A stretch of 64,000 nucleotides of DNA from Candidatus Woesearchaeota archaeon (GCA_020637435.1 JACJVW010000001.1:372001-436000), one strand, 5' to 3'. Numbered from the stretch's first letter, positions 34,440-43,921 are shown. A program made the numbers and translations. The notes: generated from the sequence alone by a model not told the origin.

Positions 34440-37400
34440 GTGATAGCAAAGAAAACAAAGCCGGATAGCATCGAGGCTATAGACAATATCCTGCACCCTT
34501 TAGTCAAGAAGTGGTTCTACCAAAGATTCTCGGAACTCTCCCTTCCACAAAAGTACGCAGTCCTCGACATCCATAGTCGCCAGAATATTCTCATAAGTGC
34601 CCCGACAGGTGCTACCAAAACCCTGACTGCATTTCTAGCAATCCTTAATGAACTAGTAGACGCAAGTATCAAAGGAATACTTGAAGACCGAACCTATGTC
34701 GTATACATCTCGCCGCTTAAAGCTCTCAATTACGATATCCAGATTAACTTGCTCCAGCCTCTAAAAGAAATTGAAGCACTACACGGCAAACCGCTCAACA
34801 TACGTGTTGGCGTCAGAACAGGAGACACCACCACAAAAGAAAAACAGCAGATGCTCAAGAATCCACCACACATCCTCATCACCACCCCTGAATCCCTCTC
34901 CATCCTCCTTACATCAATCAAATTCTCAAAGCACCTGGAAAAAACAGAATGGATGATTATCGACGAGATCCACGCCTTGGCGGAATCCAAACGTGGCGTG
35001 CATCTTTCCCTCACCATGGAAGCCCTCTCCCACGTAGCGCCCCATATCTGCAGGGTGGGACTCTCAGCAACCATTTCACCGATCGAAGATATCGCGCAGT
35101 ATTTAGCTGGCACCAACAGGGATTGCTCAATCGTTGATATCCAGTTCATCAAAGAGCTTGACCTCAAAGTTATTTGTCCAACGGCAGACCTCATCAACAT
35201 CCCCTACGAAAAAGTACAGCACGCCATGTACGAGAAGATACATAACCTAGTCAGAGAGCACAAGACCACTGTCATTTTTACAAATACCCGTGCAGCCACC
35301 GAACGCATCGTCCACACGCTCAAAGACCGTTATCCCAAGTTCTACAATGAGAATATTGGAGCTCACCACGGTTCCCTTTCCAAAGAGCTTCGGTTCAGGA
35401 TAGAGGAGAACATGCGCCAGGGTAAGATGAAAGTCGTCGTAAGTTCAACTTCTTTGGAGCTCGGCATCGACATAGGTTACATCGACCTCGTCATCCTTCT
35501 TGGTTCCCCAAAATCGGTAGCCCGTGCACTTCAGCGCTGCGGCCGCGCCGGTCACAAACTGCACAAGAAATCAAAAGGTCGCATCATGGTCCTTGACCGT
35601 GATGACCTGGTCGAATGCAGTGTACTCCTCAAGCACGCCATCGAGAAGAAAATTGACCGCATACATATCCCTGTTAATTGCCTTGATGTACTATCCCAAC
35701 AGATTATCGGCATCATTCTGATGGGAAGATTACCCCGTCTCGACCTCTTTGAACTGGTGCGAGAGAGTTACTGTTTCAAAAACCTCAGCATCGAGGATTT
35801 TGACCAAGTAATCGATTACCTTGCGGGCAAGCACGTCACCCTCGAAGACCGCTACGTCTATGCGAAGATCTACCACAATGAAGAGACCGATATGATCTCC
35901 CGCAAAGGCAAGATGACCCGCGTCATCTACATGACCAATATCGGTACCATTCCAGACGAAAGTCATGTCCTTGTCAAGATAGGAGACCAGATAATAGGAA
36001 CCATCGATGAAGGCTTCCTTGAACGTCTGAAAAAATCAGACGTCTTCGTGCTTGGCGGAAGCACGTACGAATTCCGTTACGCCAAAGGCATGGTCGCCCA
36101 GGTCTCGGCATCCGGTGAGCGCCCGCCGACCGTCCCAAACTGGTTCTCTGAGATGCTGCCGCTCTCCTTTGACCTCGCCATGGGCATAGGCAGACTACGA
36201 CGCCTCATCGAAGACAGGCTGCGCGCAGAAGAGTCCAAAGAAGACATCGTCAGATTCCTCCAGGAGTATCTGTACATTGACGAGAACTCAAGCACAGCGA
36301 TGTACAAGTATTTCAAGGAGCAGTACAAGTTCGCAAGGATTCCTACAGACAAAAAGATCACGATCGAGATTTTCACCGACCGCGAACAGACCTATTATTT
36401 CTTTCACACCATGTACGGAAGACGGGTTAATGATTGCATCTCACGCGCTGTAGCTTTTGCTATCGCCCGCATTGATAAACGAGCAGTCGAAATAGGCATC
36501 AACGACAATGGCTTCTACATCACCTCTCAAAAACGTATCCAACCAATCAAAGCATTCTCATTCCTCAAGAGCGATAAGCTTGAAACAGTCCTAAAAGCGG
36601 CGCTAGAAAAAACAGAGGTTCTTCGCAGAAGGTTCCGTCACAATGCCCAGCGTTCATTCATGATACTGCGCACCTACAAAGGCAAGACAAAAGAGGTAGG
36701 TCGTCAGCAGGTCTCCTCCCAGATACTCATCAATGCCGCAAAAGAAATCTCCGATGATTTCCCCATCCTTAAAGAGGCAAGGCGGGAAGTCCTTGAAGAT
36801 CTCATGGACATAGAAAACGCTAAGCAGGTCCTCAAGTCCATAGAAGACGGCTCCACACTTGTTCAAGAGGTCCAGGTTCCAATGCCAAGCCCTTTTTCGT
36901 TCAACTTAATGCTTCAGGGCATATCGGACATCCTCAAGATGGAAGACCGTATGCAGTTCCTCAACCGTATGCATGACAAAGTCATGGAATCCATAGCGGC
37001 CAAAGGTAAAGTAAAAATTAGCATGAAAGAAGAATGGGATAAGCTAAAAGACCACCAACCCCTCTCATTCAAACAACGAAAACTCCTGCGTATGCTCGCA
37101 AAAACAGACATGCCCGACAACACAAAATTTGCCTTCGAAAAAATAATCAAAGGAGCGCCCGTTCGAAAGGATACGTACGACCAAATCAAATCACAGCAGC
37201 AACTCATCCTCGACACCTTTCCCGATGAGCTTGCGTACTTCATCCTCAAAGAGGCGGAAAAAGAATTCTCCTACGATGAATTTTGGAACAACCAAAACGC
37301 CAAAGACGAACTGGAGGAAGAAAACAGGAAGCTGCAACTCATTGAAGACCTCCAGCTCGCGGCGAAGCGAACACAGCTTCCCGCAGACATCATCTTTGAC

Positions 37401-37538
37401 ATCCAGGAATCAATAATTCACCCAACACATAAACTTTCAGAACTAACCGAAGACTTCATCCGTGAACTTACCACAGGCACGGTCCCCCAATGCTGGTCAG
37501 ACAGTCTCATCAAACACCTAAGGGACTTTCTCAGATAA
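34440..37538 (+). CDS. Lhr-like superfamily 2 helicase
   Basis: Large ATP-dependent helicase of 1,032 residues with GTG start. Motif I reads SAPTGATKT (residues 53-61), motif II is DEIH near 174, motif III SATIS near 207, and the C-terminal helicase domain has SSTSLELGIDIG and QRCGRAGHK. After this come the winged-helix and DEAD_assoc regions typical of Lhr proteins, then a C-terminal tail of about 250 residues. Motif I differs from the usual AxxGxGKT because the second glycine is Thr. Lhr proteins act in DNA repair and recombination or, for the archaeal aLhr2, in RNA processing. Confidence 0.85.
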   Translation: MIAKKTKPDSIEAIDNILHPLVKKWFYQRFSELSLPQKYAVLDIHSRQNILISAPTGATKTLTAFLAILNELVDASIKGILEDRTYVVYISPLKALNYDIQINLLQPLKEIEALHGKPLNIRVGVRTGDTTTKEKQQMLKNPPHILITTPESLSILLTSIKFSKHLEKTEWMIIDEIHALAESKRGVHLSLTMEALSHVAPHICRVGLSATISPIEDIAQYLAGTNRDCSIVDIQFIKELDLKVICPTADLINIPYEKVQHAMYEKIHNLVREHKTTVIFTNTRAATERIVHTLKDRYPKFYNENIGAHHGSLSKELRFRIEENMRQGKMKVVVSSTSLELGIDIGYIDLVILLGSPKSVARALQRCGRAGHKLHKKSKGRIMVLDRDDLVECSVLLKHAIEKKIDRIHIPVNCLDVLSQQIIGIILMGRLPRLDLFELVRESYCFKNLSIEDFDQVIDYLAGKHVTLEDRYVYAKIYHNEETDMISRKGKMTRVIYMTNIGTIPDESHVLVKIGDQIIGTIDEGFLERLKKSDVFVLGGSTYEFRYAKGMVAQVSASGERPPTVPNWFSEMLPLSFDLAMGIGRLRRLIEDRLRAEESKEDIVRFLQEYLYIDENSSTAMYKYFKEQYKFARIPTDKKITIEIFTDREQTYYFFHTMYGRRVNDCISRAVAFAIARIDKRAVEIGINDNGFYITSQKRIQPIKAFSFLKSDKLETVLKAALEKTEVLRRRFRHNAQRSFMILRTYKGKTKEVGRQQVSSQILINAAKEISDDFPILKEARREVLEDLMDIENAKQVLKSIEDGSTLVQEVQVPMPSPFSFNLMLQGISDILKMEDRMQFLNRMHDKVMESIAAKGKVKISMKEEWDKLKDHQPLSFKQRKLLRMLAKTDMPDNTKFAFEKIIKGAPVRKDTYDQIKSQQQLILDTFPDELAYFILKEAEKEFSYDEFWNNQNAKDELEEENRKLQLIEDLQLAAKRTQLPADIIFDIQESIIHPTHKLSELTEDFIRELTTGTVPQCWSDSLIKHLRDFLR

Positions 37539-37557
37539 GAAAACGAAAAATCCCTTC

Positions 37558-38127
37558 CTATTCCCAGCTCTTCTGACAGAACACAAAGAACAAAGTATAG
37601 TATGTCCGGTTCGAATAGATGCTCTTAGAGACTGTAAAAGCTCTATCATAGAAATGGCAGGGACTCTCATCTGCTGCAAGCAAAGCTTCACACTGCATGT
37701 AATTTGATGTATTGTACTCAAAACTGCTTGACACATTGCCGTATGCAGTCACGCCGTCTATCTCGACCCTGTCACGAGACTCATTTAACACAAACATGCA
37801 GACATCATAATCGTAAGAAAAATCCATCCCTCTGAAGAAATACTCCTCAAATGCGCTCGTATTGTCTTCGCTAATGTCACCAAAATTATCAAGCGTATCA
37901 AAATCAACCTCACCCGCCACCCAGTTCACCGGATTGCCGCCGTACGTAGGATACAATTCAAGGTTTCGTTGGAGATTCTGCAGCACCACATGTTTATCCA
38001 ATCGTTCAGACTGGTCGACCTGCGAGCCCAGATATTGCGAAATGCCTACTGCAAAAAAAGAGACCAGTAAAATCAGCAATACAAGCGAGACAATTAGGTC
38101 AATACTGCTTGCCTGCCCCTTGTTCAT
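37558..38127 (-). CDS. Pilin-like protein with class III signal peptide
   Basis: A 189-residue protein. MNKGQASSIDLIVSLVLLI has a short basic stretch, G-Q-A cleavage context and a hydrophobic helix with Asp at about +5, as in archaeal type IV pilins cut by PibD/FlaK-type peptidases. The exterior domain has four cysteines and several N-x-S/T sequons. It is the last of four such genes on this strand, reached by an ATGA overlap from 38124. It is probably a minor (structural or tip) pilin. Confidence 0.7.
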   Translation of the reverse strand: MNKGQASSIDLIVSLVLLILLVSFFAVGISQYLGSQVDQSERLDKHVVLQNLQRNLELYPTYGGNPVNWVAGEVDFDTLDNFGDISEDNTSAFEEYFFRGMDFSYDYDVCMFVLNESRDRVEIDGVTAYGNVSSSFEYNTSNYMQCEALLAADESPCHFYDRAFTVSKSIYSNRTYYTLFFVFCQKSWE

Positions 38128-38531
38128 CCAATATACACCCCGGATTTATTTTTCCAGATAGTGATATTCTGCTTTCCGGCTACATCAGATACATTGTACA
38201 CCAGAGGCATGTAGCGGGCGCTCCTCACCGTACCATACTCCATATCAATCGACACATATGATTTATTATACGCTGGGTCAGGCACGACACGCAAAGCATA
38301 GTACTCCTGATTGATATACGGAGGAAGACTAAGGCTGAGATTCACATTGGTTTTCGCAAGCACAGCAAACTCCACCTTAGCTTCAATCTCGTCAAGCATA
38401 TGCTCAATCTGTTGCCTATCTCGTTTTTCAGGCGATATGAAAAATCCGCCAAGCGCAGCAGCAAGGATGAGAAATACAAATATCATCATCATGAACGCAA
38501 GAGTAAACTCCATAGTGGCTTGGGCTTTCAT
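38124..38531 (-). CDS. Pilin-like protein with class III signal peptide
   Basis: A 135-residue protein. MKAQATMEFTLAFMMMIFV gives the signal: basic start, processing site before the T-M-E-F, Glu at +5 relative position, then a long hydrophobic helix. The mature part is about 100 residues with sequons (NVSL, NITI). Its stop overlaps the 37558 start as ATGA, and its ATG lies 1 nt after the previous gene's stop, so the four pilin genes are tightly coupled. Confidence 0.75.
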   Translation of the reverse strand: MKAQATMEFTLAFMMMIFVFLILAAALGGFFISPEKRDRQQIEHMLDEIEAKVEFAVLAKTNVNLSLSLPPYINQEYYALRVVPDPAYNKSYVSIDMEYGTVRSARYMPLVYNVSDVAGKQNITIWKNKSGVYIG

Positions 38532-38532
38532 T

Positions 38533-39069
38533 TTAGTTCGAAAACTGCACCATCAGGCCATACGTATTGTTTTGCACAACCTCCATACGAAGGTCTTCTG
38601 TGATAAACTTTGAAACATTAAGCAGACACTTTTTGCAATTCAAATTGACACCATTGCACGCAGGAAACTCTGCGACTGGATTAGCCGTGCACGTATAATT
38701 TGTCTGCACAGGTATATCCGTATAATAGAACCTATGCTGCCAGACACCACGAGAGTTGCTAATATTATAGACTAGAGCAAAAGTAGCAAATCCTGAATTA
38801 TTGCGGGTCTCAAGGGTAAACACATTATTCAGTTTGTAGTTCGATGTCTTCACCGACGGCGTCACCGTCATCTTCGAGTACAAACCGTTAAAATAGAGCA
38901 GTTCTGCATTAGCAAGCACATGCTCAGCATAAGAATGAATTTTATTGTTCTCGTATTCACCGATTACATCAACATAAGACTGGGTCAAATAGAATAATGC
39001 GGGGGTCAGCAGTATCATGACGAAACCAAGAATAATCATTAGCTCTACAGTAAGCTGACCCTTTCGCAA
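38533..39069 (-). CDS. Pilin-like protein with class III signal peptide
   Basis: I chose the TTG at 39069 over the TTG at 39093 because it has a GAGGTG element 5 nt upstream and yields a normal class III signal (MRKGQLTVELMIILG). The 178-residue product has a helix, then an exterior domain with four cysteines including NCKKC and several sequons. It is the second gene of the four-gene pilin operon. Confidence 0.7.
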   Translation of the reverse strand: MRKGQLTVELMIILGFVMILLTPALFYLTQSYVDVIGEYENNKIHSYAEHVLANAELLYFNGLYSKMTVTPSVKTSNYKLNNVFTLETRNNSGFATFALVYNISNSRGVWQHRFYYTDIPVQTNYTCTANPVAEFPACNGVNLNCKKCLLNVSKFITEDLRMEVVQNNTYGLMVQFSN

Positions 39070-39124
39070 AATTGCACCTCTTTTTCCCAGCAAGAAAAAT
39101 AAAAATTATGGCTAAAAGCCAAGT

Positions 39125-39688
39125 TTACTTGATGGATACGGTAATCTCTCCAACTGCTTTCTGAGAGATAGCAGCACCAGCAGGTCTATATCTAAATTCA
39201 ATATCGAATTTCAGCTTCTGACCTTTGTAAGTATCGCTGATTACACATCCTGCTCCCCCATCAGCGTTTGCAAAGTCTATAGGGGTAACCTTATCAGCAG
39301 GGATACTGATGTCTGTACCTGCGCCGTCCACAGCTACCTCATAAGCACATCCAGCAGATGCAGCACCAGAGAATGTGAAAACTTGGATATCCTGAGTCTG
39401 GTTCAGCATGATAAATACGTTGGCACCACCTTCAGTTGTCGGGATGACGATAGGTTTACTGTTTGCAGTGATTCCTAATACTGGAGAATCACCAGCTTCA
39501 AACTGCCATTCACCTTGTGGGCAGGTCACATCGATACTATCGATACTGCATTTATCTGGTAGGTAACTTCCTAAATCTAGAACACCGAAATAGATCAGCG
39601 CACCAATACCGGAAAGTACCACGATAGCGATGATACCATAGATAAACAAAGTCTCCATGGTAATTTGCGCTCGTTTTAGCATATTCAT
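39125..39688 (-). CDS. Pilin-like protein, first gene of the operon
   Basis: A 187-residue protein with a clean archaeal pilin signal: MLKRAQITMETLFIYG, processing expected before the Gln-Ile-Thr-Met-Glu region, then a hydrophobic helix. The mature domain is Gly/Ala/Thr-rich and contains three or four cysteines, suiting a major pilin. Met 39688 or 39682 can start it; a GAGGTGA element sits upstream. It carries a probable leader of about 50 nt from a box at 39764. Confidence 0.75.
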   Translation of the reverse strand: MNMLKRAQITMETLFIYGIIAIVVLSGIGALIYFGVLDLGSYLPDKCSIDSIDVTCPQGEWQFEAGDSPVLGITANSKPIVIPTTEGGANVFIMLNQTQDIQVFTFSGAASAGCAYEVAVDGAGTDISIPADKVTPIDFANADGGAGCVISDTYKGQKLKFDIEFRYRPAGAAISQKAVGEITVSIK

Positions 39689-39763
39689 GTTGTATTCACC
39701 TCATAATAATAACATATTAGTATACCCTTTGATATACTATTACCCGATTTATTGCATCTGTTA

Positions 39764-39771
39764 TTTATATA
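39764..39771 (-). promoter_or_regulatory. Possible TATA box for the pilin operon
   Basis: TTTATATA lies about 79 nt before the start codon, implying a leader of about 53 nt with an SD-like GAGGTGA. Of the boxes listed this is one of the less certain. Confidence 0.35.
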
Positions 39772-39870
39772 GTTTTCGTAAGAAGAATAGCTTACATTAC
39801 CGCAGATTTTCAAAGATGAAGAAAAACGAAGCAAGAAAATAGAAAACAAGGATTTCTGGTATCTTAGGTC

Positions 39871-41010
39871 CTAAAGCCTGCTTTTGAAGTCAGAATGCGA
39901 AAAGCGCCTGACCTGCTTGATGACAGCATCCTCTCGGATGCAGATATCTGGCAACTTGATGCCATTGAACGTAGTCGTCTTGACCATAGAATAGATAGCC
40001 ATATCCAGAAAGACTACCCTATCACCTATCCGCAAGGGCTTCTGGAATGAATAGTCACCTATGACATCTCCAGCCAGACAAGTCATACCTCCAAGACGGT
40101 AGGTATGTGGGAACTCGCCTGGATCCCCTGCCCCAAGGATTTGCGGCCTATAAGGCATCGCGAGCACATCAGGCATGTGCGTTTCTGCTGAAGTGTCCAA
40201 AATTATGAGCTCCATCCCATTCGTAACGATATCAAGCACAGACGCAACAAGAACACCACAATTCAAGGCCACAGCTTCTCCGGGTTCCAGGATGACTTGG
40301 AGGTTATACTTCTGCTGGATCTCGGTTATCAAAGAGCAGAGGAGGTCGATATCATAATCAGCCCGAGTGATATGATGCCCCCCTCCAAGATTGAGCCATG
40401 AAAGGCCATGGAGATGCTCTCCAAACTTTTCTTCAACTCGGGAAAGGACTCGTTGAAGGGTATCGCTGTTCTGCTCACACATGACATGCAGATGCAGACC
40501 ATCCATACCTTCTAATCCTGTAATATCAAAATGGTCACAGGTAACTCCCAAACGTGAACAGGGAGCGCAGGGATCATACAACGCAACCTCCACCTCGCTA
40601 TACTCAGGATTTATCCGGATGCCCCACTGCTTTCCCGCTTCATGCACCTTCTTATGCAAACGTTGTGCTTGTCCTATGGAATTGAATATGACCACATCAG
40701 AATAGCTGACTACAGCATCAAAATCCTCGTCAGGATAAGCCGCTCCGAAGGTATGGACTTCCTTGCCCATCTCCTCTCTTCCAAGACGGGCTTCATCAAG
40801 GGACGAAGCACAGGTACCATCAAGATAAGTACCGATAAGAGGATACATGCTGTACATAGAGAATGCTTTTTGGGCAAGAAGGATCTTGCATCCGGTGCGT
40901 TCCTTCACCTGAGCAAGTTTCTTTAGGTTCTGCTCCAGAAGACCTTTATCAACGATAAAAGCGGGTGTCTTTACTCCGGTAAAGTCCCATTGAAATCTGT
41001 GATCTTCCAA
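39871..41010 (-). CDS. nspC: Carboxy(nor)spermidine decarboxylase
   Basis: A PLP-dependent fold-type III decarboxylase of the alanine racemase-like class. It removes CO2 from carboxyspermidine to give spermidine (or the nor-forms). K48 in LLAQKAFSMY is the PLP lysine; GGGHHITRAD and LEPGEAVALN carry the phosphate-binding and cofactor Glu segments, and DPGEFPHTYRLGGMTC has the active-site Asp and Cys. Its start overlaps the dehydrogenase gene by 40 nt. It completes the operon that converts arginine to spermidine without S-adenosylmethionine decarboxylase. Confidence 0.9.
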   Translation of the reverse strand: MEDHRFQWDFTGVKTPAFIVDKGLLEQNLKKLAQVKERTGCKILLAQKAFSMYSMYPLIGTYLDGTCASSLDEARLGREEMGKEVHTFGAAYPDEDFDAVVSYSDVVIFNSIGQAQRLHKKVHEAGKQWGIRINPEYSEVEVALYDPCAPCSRLGVTCDHFDITGLEGMDGLHLHVMCEQNSDTLQRVLSRVEEKFGEHLHGLSWLNLGGGHHITRADYDIDLLCSLITEIQQKYNLQVILEPGEAVALNCGVLVASVLDIVTNGMELIILDTSAETHMPDVLAMPYRPQILGAGDPGEFPHTYRLGGMTCLAGDVIGDYSFQKPLRIGDRVVFLDMAIYSMVKTTTFNGIKLPDICIREDAVIKQVRRFSHSDFKSRL

Positions 41011-42188
41011 GGTAGTCCCCTCTGCATAAGCTCTTCCATGAACGGGTCAGGATCGAATTGTTCAACATTGAAAACCCCTTCTCCAGCCCATTTACCAGTC
41101 AAGACCATCTGTGCGCCTATCATGGTTGGCACTCCGGTAGTGTACGCCACCGCATGGATTCCCGTCTCCTGATATGCGTCTTGATGGTCACAGACATTAT
41201 AGATGTATTTGGATACAGGTTTCCGAGCCTTGTGACCCCTCAGGATGCAACCTATTACAGTCTTTCCGATGTACGTATCAGCGACGCTTCCGGATTTTGG
41301 AAGAACAGCCTGAAGAAACTTCAAAGGCACTATATCTTTATCCTCGTATGTTACGGGCGAGATTGACGTCATACCAACATTTTTCAGGACACTAAGATGA
41401 GTGATATACTTCTCAGAAAAAGTCATCCAGAATCGTATCTGTTTCACATCCTTGATAAACTTCGCCAAAGACTCCTCTTCTTCATGGTAGATGAGGAAAC
41501 TCTCATGAGGACCGACAACGGGATAATCAAAAGTGAAATGCACGCTTGCATCCTCAAGTATAGAGGGAGTATGCACCCATTCTCCATTCTTCCAGTATTT
41601 TCCTGGTTGGCTGACCTCACGGATATTTATCTCTGGATTGAAATTTGGCATGAAGTGCTGGCCATGATCTCCTGCGTTGCAGTCAAGGATATCTATCGTC
41701 TCTATCGTATCAAAATGGTGTTTCTGAAGATACGTGCAGAACACGCTTGAAACACCGGGATCGAATCCGCAGCCAAGAAGTGCCATAAGGCCTTTCTCTT
41801 TGAATTTCTCTTGGTAAGCCCACTGCCAGGAATACTCAAATTTCGCTTCTTCCCTTGGCTCATAATTTGCAGTATCCATATAGTGGACTCCCGCTGCTAG
41901 GCAGGCATCCATGATGGAGAGATCCTGGTAAGGTAAAGCTACATTGATGACAAGGTAGGGTTTATGCTTCATGAGCAGTTTGGTTGTCTCTTCAACATTG
42001 TCTGCATCGACCTGATCTATCTTGATAGCCTTCCCTAGAGTCTGCATGATGTCATCTCGGATTTTTTCGCACTTCGAAAGCGTTCTGCTGGCAAGCACTA
42101 TCTCCTCAAAAACCTCAGGTAACATCGCGCACTTCTTTGCCACAACTGTGCCTACGCCACCAGCTCCGATAATCAAAATCTTCTTCAC
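40971..42188 (-). CDS. Carboxy(nor)spermidine dehydrogenase (saccharopine-dehydrogenase-like)
   Basis: Condenses aspartate semialdehyde with putrescine (or diaminopropane) and reduces the product with NADPH to carboxyspermidine. The 405-residue protein starts KKILIIGAGGVGTVVAKKC (dinucleotide-binding), then VINVALPYQDL and LGCGFDPGVSS, matching the family known from Vibrio and Campylobacter. It lies between agmatinase (ATGA overlap) and the decarboxylase. Confidence 0.9.
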   Translation of the reverse strand: MKKILIIGAGGVGTVVAKKCAMLPEVFEEIVLASRTLSKCEKIRDDIMQTLGKAIKIDQVDADNVEETTKLLMKHKPYLVINVALPYQDLSIMDACLAAGVHYMDTANYEPREEAKFEYSWQWAYQEKFKEKGLMALLGCGFDPGVSSVFCTYLQKHHFDTIETIDILDCNAGDHGQHFMPNFNPEINIREVSQPGKYWKNGEWVHTPSILEDASVHFTFDYPVVGPHESFLIYHEEEESLAKFIKDVKQIRFWMTFSEKYITHLSVLKNVGMTSISPVTYEDKDIVPLKFLQAVLPKSGSVADTYIGKTVIGCILRGHKARKPVSKYIYNVCDHQDAYQETGIHAVAYTTGVPTMIGAQMVLTGKWAGEGVFNVEQFDPDPFMEELMQRGLPWKITDFNGTLPE

Positions 42189-43033
42189 TTCTCACTACCT
42201 CCAAATCTATAGCTCAATACCTTGTAGAGTAATTTTGCCGCAAGAAAATCTGGGCTCCTGTTTTGCTCAGAGGGGCAAAGTTCAACAATGTCAAATCCGA
42301 CAAGATTCTTCCTACGGACCACCTCTTTGATGACAGATAGCACGTCATACCATAGCATCCCTCCCGGTTCAGGCGTTCCTGTCGAAGGCATGATCGAATG
42401 ATCAAAAACATCGAGGTCGATGGTGATATAGACATCATCAGTAAGAAGGTCTACAACCTTGGAGATATAGTCATTCCTTCCATAGATATCTTCCGCAAAA
42501 AACACCCGCTCTCTGACCAGGTCTTGTTTTTCGGACGAATCCATGCTTCGGATTCCCACCTGGACTATAGGACATATCTCTTTGACCCGAGCCATCACAC
42601 AAGCATGATTGTAAATGGAACCCTCGTAAGACTGGCGAAGGTCTGTGTGCGCATCAAACTGCAGAACAGAAAGGCAGGGGTACTTTTCCTTGTATGCCCG
42701 GATAGGCCCGACAGAGACAGAATGTTCGCCACCTAAACAGACAACAAACTTATCCTTCCCAAGGAGATCTCGCACCCGCTGTGTTGAAGCATCAACCATA
42801 GCATCAGGGGAAGTGGACACTAGTACCGGGTCAGCAGTTGCGATACCCTGAATGTAGACTTCAGAATCGGTCTCGATATCATAGAATTCCAGATTACAAG
42901 ACGCATCCAAAAGGGCATTAGGTCCCTTATCAGCTCCTTTCATCCACGTGCTCGTACCGTCATAGGGGATAGGCAGGATAACTACCTTAGCTGTATCCTC
43001 CGTATCTAGAAAACCGCCGTATGTTGGATTCAT
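42185..43033 (-). CDS. speB: Agmatinase
   Basis: A manganese-dependent ureohydrolase that splits agmatine to putrescine and urea. The three metal-binding motifs are all present: GGEHS (H104), FDAHTDLR (D127, H129, D131), and DLDVFD (D206, D208). It is 282 residues, usual for archaeal SpeB-type enzymes. It is coupled by ATGA overlaps to the arginine decarboxylase upstream and the dehydrogenase downstream, supporting putrescine as the pathway intermediate. Confidence 0.92.
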   Translation of the reverse strand: MNPTYGGFLDTEDTAKVVILPIPYDGTSTWMKGADKGPNALLDASCNLEFYDIETDSEVYIQGIATADPVLVSTSPDAMVDASTQRVRDLLGKDKFVVCLGGEHSVSVGPIRAYKEKYPCLSVLQFDAHTDLRQSYEGSIYNHACVMARVKEICPIVQVGIRSMDSSEKQDLVRERVFFAEDIYGRNDYISKVVDLLTDDVYITIDLDVFDHSIMPSTGTPEPGGMLWYDVLSVIKEVVRRKNLVGFDIVELCPSEQNRSPDFLAAKLLYKVLSYRFGGSEK

Positions 43034-43563
43034 TCTAAAACCGGAACCTCGTAGTTGATGAAATTTATGGAAACCAATGCGGTACCATACTTCTTCTTAG
43101 GGATAATGCTAGACATATGGTATTCAGCGTCGCGAATCTCGAATCTCTCAGAAAAACCGTTTTCATAAAGTTCATCAAGGCTTTCACCGAGTTGAGATCT
43201 TGCTTCCTCCTCAGTTAAATTGCCATTGTATTCGCAGACTAGACCGCCGAACCTTTCCTGAGTCTCTCTATCATAGAGCCACCCAAACACGATCCCGGCT
43301 GTGGCGACCTCTCCTGTTGCCGCCGTTGCTACAGCCATGATAGTCTCCATCACTTGCCCATGGGTCATAGATTCCGGTCGCTCAACTTCACGCGCAATAC
43401 CAGGCATGATAGATGAATAAGTCATAATATTGCACATCTCTATGCCAGCTGCCTTCAATGCAAGATGATATGAACCGGCATGAACGGTAATATCACTTTC
43501 ACCCTTGCCTTCACTTATGAAATAATCCCTCGGTATTCTGCAACCTATTAGTAGTCCCTTCAT
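43030..43563 (-). CDS. pdaD: Pyruvoyl-dependent arginine decarboxylase
   Basis: Decarboxylates arginine to agmatine after cleaving itself at a Ser-Ser bond to form a pyruvoyl group. The 177-residue protein has TYSSIMPG near residue 49, with S50-S51 as the expected cleavage site, and an ESMTHGQVM segment with the acidic active-site residue. It heads the four-gene polyamine operon. No TATA box lies near the leaderless distance; the nearest is at 43731, which predicts a leader of about 145 nt. Confidence 0.92.
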   Translation of the reverse strand: MKGLLIGCRIPRDYFISEGKGESDITVHAGSYHLALKAAGIEMCNIMTYSSIMPGIAREVERPESMTHGQVMETIMAVATAATGEVATAGIVFGWLYDRETQERFGGLVCEYNGNLTEEEARSQLGESLDELYENGFSERFEIRDAEYHMSSIIPKKKYGTALVSINFINYEVPVLE

Positions 43564-43609
43564 TTTGAACCTCGAAATCCGGAAGAATGAAAAGCAGTTA
43601 TAGCGGCAG

Positions 43610-43690
43610 CTAGTTGTAAGAAAAAGGATTCACTTTCTTGGGTAAATTGCGCCGGGTACATCTGTCGTTTCCGATTACGATAAATCTCAT
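43610..43690 (-). CDS. Possible 26-residue upstream reading frame in the polyamine operon leader
   Basis: On the minus strand a short frame (MRFIVIGNDRCTRRNLPKK and 7 more residues) begins with an ATG preceded by TTGAGGA and ends 46 nt before the arginine decarboxylase start. Five of the 26 residues are Arg or Lys near the middle. It lies wholly in the predicted leader. It may be a regulatory leader peptide or chance. Confidence 0.25.
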   Translation of the reverse strand: MRFIVIGNDRCTRRNLPKKVNPFSYN

Positions 43691-43730
43691 TCCTCAAAAG
43701 TTTGAATTATCGCTGAGCAATTAGCCCCCC

Positions 43731-43738
43731 TTTATAAG
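43731..43738 (-). promoter_or_regulatory. TATA box for the polyamine operon
   Basis: CTTATAAAG on the minus strand predicts transcription near 43708 and a leader of about 145 nt before the first gene. It is close to palindromic, so it could also act toward the plus strand. Confidence 0.45.
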
Positions 43739-43815
43739 ACATTCGATTACATGGTGTTTGCAAAGGTCATAAAAACTCATCAGATAGACTGCTTTGACTA
43801 CCGATTCCCAAAATA

Positions 43816-43865
43816 GAGGGGGCCGAAAGGTAACGAAGCGGCATAAACAGATCCTTACCGGCCTC
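43816..43865 (+). other. Possible structured RNA or hairpin in the 43.6-43.9 kb intergenic region
   Basis: This 390-nt gap has no convincing gene other than the leader. GAGG(GGG)CC at 43816 can pair with GGCCTC at 43860, and inside it GGTAA at 43829 pairs with TTACC at 43855, leaving a 21-nt loop and a GAAA side bulge. A plus-strand transcript from the palindromic box at 43731 would include it. The pairing is modest and unsupported by comparison. Confidence 0.25.
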
Positions 43866-43921
43866 AAGAAATACTAACCTCATGAATTGCATGGGAAAAT
43901 TCTTTCGATACAATAGGAAAC

